Below, in pieces: positions 63,536-64,000 of a DNA stretch of 64,000 bases. The DNA is from Armatimonadota bacterium (lineage in GTDB: Bacteria > Sysuimicrobiota > Sysuimicrobiia > Sysuimicrobiales > Sysuimicrobiaceae): the NCBI GenBank assembly GCA_031432545.1, contig JAVKGX010000004.1:62001-126000 (forward strand), read 5' to 3'. Each line of letters starts with the position of its first letter. The stretch's first letter is position 1. The notes beneath the pieces are model-generated. The model worked only from the letters and a program-made list of their open reading frames with translations. It did not search any database and was not told where the DNA came from. A program made the translations under genes and the position numbers.

Positions 63536-64000
63536 CTATGCGGCGCCGCCGGCCAACGCCTGCGCGTCGGCCAGGCGCCGAACGACCCGGTCCTTGCCGA
63601 GGACCTCGATCAGTTCGAACAGGCCGGGCCCCACAGTCTTGCCCGTGAGCGCCACCCGCAGCGGATGGACGATTGCACGCATCTCCAGATCCCGTTCGCT
63701 TGCCAGCGCCCGCAGCACGCGCTCGATGTGAGCAGCCGCAAACGGATCCGCCGCCCCCAGCTGCTCCGAGGCCTCCCGCAGCACCTGTCCGGCACCCGGC
63801 TGCCGGAGGTACTTGGTGACGGCTGCCTCGTCGTAGCGGGGTCGCTCTAGGAAGAAGAAGTCGCCGTAGGTCACCACATCCTCCCCGGTCTTCAGACGCT
63901 CGCCGAGGACTTCGACCACCCGGCGCACGTAGTCCCGCACCTCGGGGCCCACCGGCTCGGTGAGCAGGCTCCGGCGCACCAGGTAGCCGGTGACCAGGTC
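63536..64000 (-). CDS. gltX: Glutamyl-tRNA synthetase, C-terminal part (partial)
   Basis: The frame is open to the right edge and ends at 63536, giving the last 154 residues. The text LVTGYLVRRSLLTEPVGPEV, then ERPRYDEAAVTKYLRQPGAG, then MRAIVHPLRVALTGKTVGPG, then LFELIEVLGKDRVVRRL is the anticodon-binding domain and C-terminal closing pattern of bacterial GluRS. The MRAIVHPLRVALTG block matches the family (usually xxRxALTG). The N-terminal catalytic part is outside the window. tRNA-Gln and tRNA-Glu follow on the same strand. Confidence 0.92.
   Translation of the reverse strand, partial: DLVTGYLVRRSLLTEPVGPEVRDYVRRVVEVLGERLKTGEDVVTYGDFFFLERPRYDEAAVTKYLRQPGAGQVLREASEQLGAADPFAAAHIERVLRALASERDLEMRAIVHPLRVALTGKTVGPGLFELIEVLGKDRVVRRLADAQALAGGAA

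Overview
The window is a GC-rich, densely coded bacterial chromosome segment with about 60 protein genes and six tRNA genes. Most genes lie on the minus strand in tightly overlapping operons (ATGA and TGATG junctions are common). Many features look like Bacillota and their relatives: hrcA-dnaJ with CIRCE operators, a T-box leader before thrS, the order ylxM/ffh/rpsP/khpA/ylqD/rimM/trmD/rplS/lepB/rnhB/yraN, clpP-clpX-lon after trigger factor, and a DUF881 protein. It also encodes an AMIN-domain secretin (PilQ), which implies an outer membrane. My inference is an uncultured diderm lineage near the base of the Terrabacteria (CSP1-3/Sysuimicrobiota, Armatimonadota or Limnochordia type). The exact phylum cannot be fixed from sequence reading alone. 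No rRNA, CRISPR array, insertion sequence or phage was seen.

Layout. 1-1000: end of an SdrD-B-type surface protein, and a small secreted protein behind a cyclic-di-GMP riboswitch. 1006-12857: efp, a degenerate GGDEF regulator, then a type IV pilus block (pilD, a TPR protein, pilQPONM and four minor-pilin genes; reversed, this is the transcription order). 12994-24660: carAB with an ArgR-like operator, rsmE, prmA, dnaJ, hrcA, murJ, and the oppositely oriented rpsT, then holA. 24657-31962: a DUF3006 protein, comEC, a membrane protein, thrS with T-box, yraN, rnhB, lepB and rplS. 32010-38948: the RNA-maturation and SRP block (trmD, rimM, ylqD, khpA, rpsP, ffh, a methyltransferase, ylxM), an MFS carrier and ftsY. 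38989-44726: lon, clpX, clpP and tig. 44784-50227: tRNA-Leu, -Lys, -His and -Arg, a DUF881 protein, groEL, a lone pseudopilin, a creatininase-family hydrolase and a decayed hydrolase/lyase remnant. 50354-57722: a radical-SAM protein, an archaeal-release-factor-like protein with a zinc ribbon, a zinc alcohol dehydrogenase, and a MoxR/DUF58/VWA/VWA operon. 57871-63184: an ABC sugar-type importer with a Tat-exported binding protein and a GarR-like reductase. 63247-64000: tRNA-Glu, tRNA-Gln and the 3' part of gltX.

How the genes work together. HrcA probably represses its own operon with dnaJ, and groEL, through two CIRCE boxes. Trigger factor, ClpXP, Lon, GroEL and DnaJ make the window rich in protein quality control. 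The SRP receptor, SRP protein and signal peptidase form an export module. The pilus genes (PilM-Q, PilD, minor pilins) with ComEC suggest natural transformation or surface motility. The nearby c-di-GMP riboswitch and GGDEF-like protein suggest that surface functions respond to c-di-GMP.

Points most worth a second look: the c-di-GMP riboswitch-controlled secreted protein, a ClpP whose catalytic Asp is Asn, a possible AUC start for a minor pilin, an rnhB without a standard start codon, and an ARG-type box sitting on the carA start.
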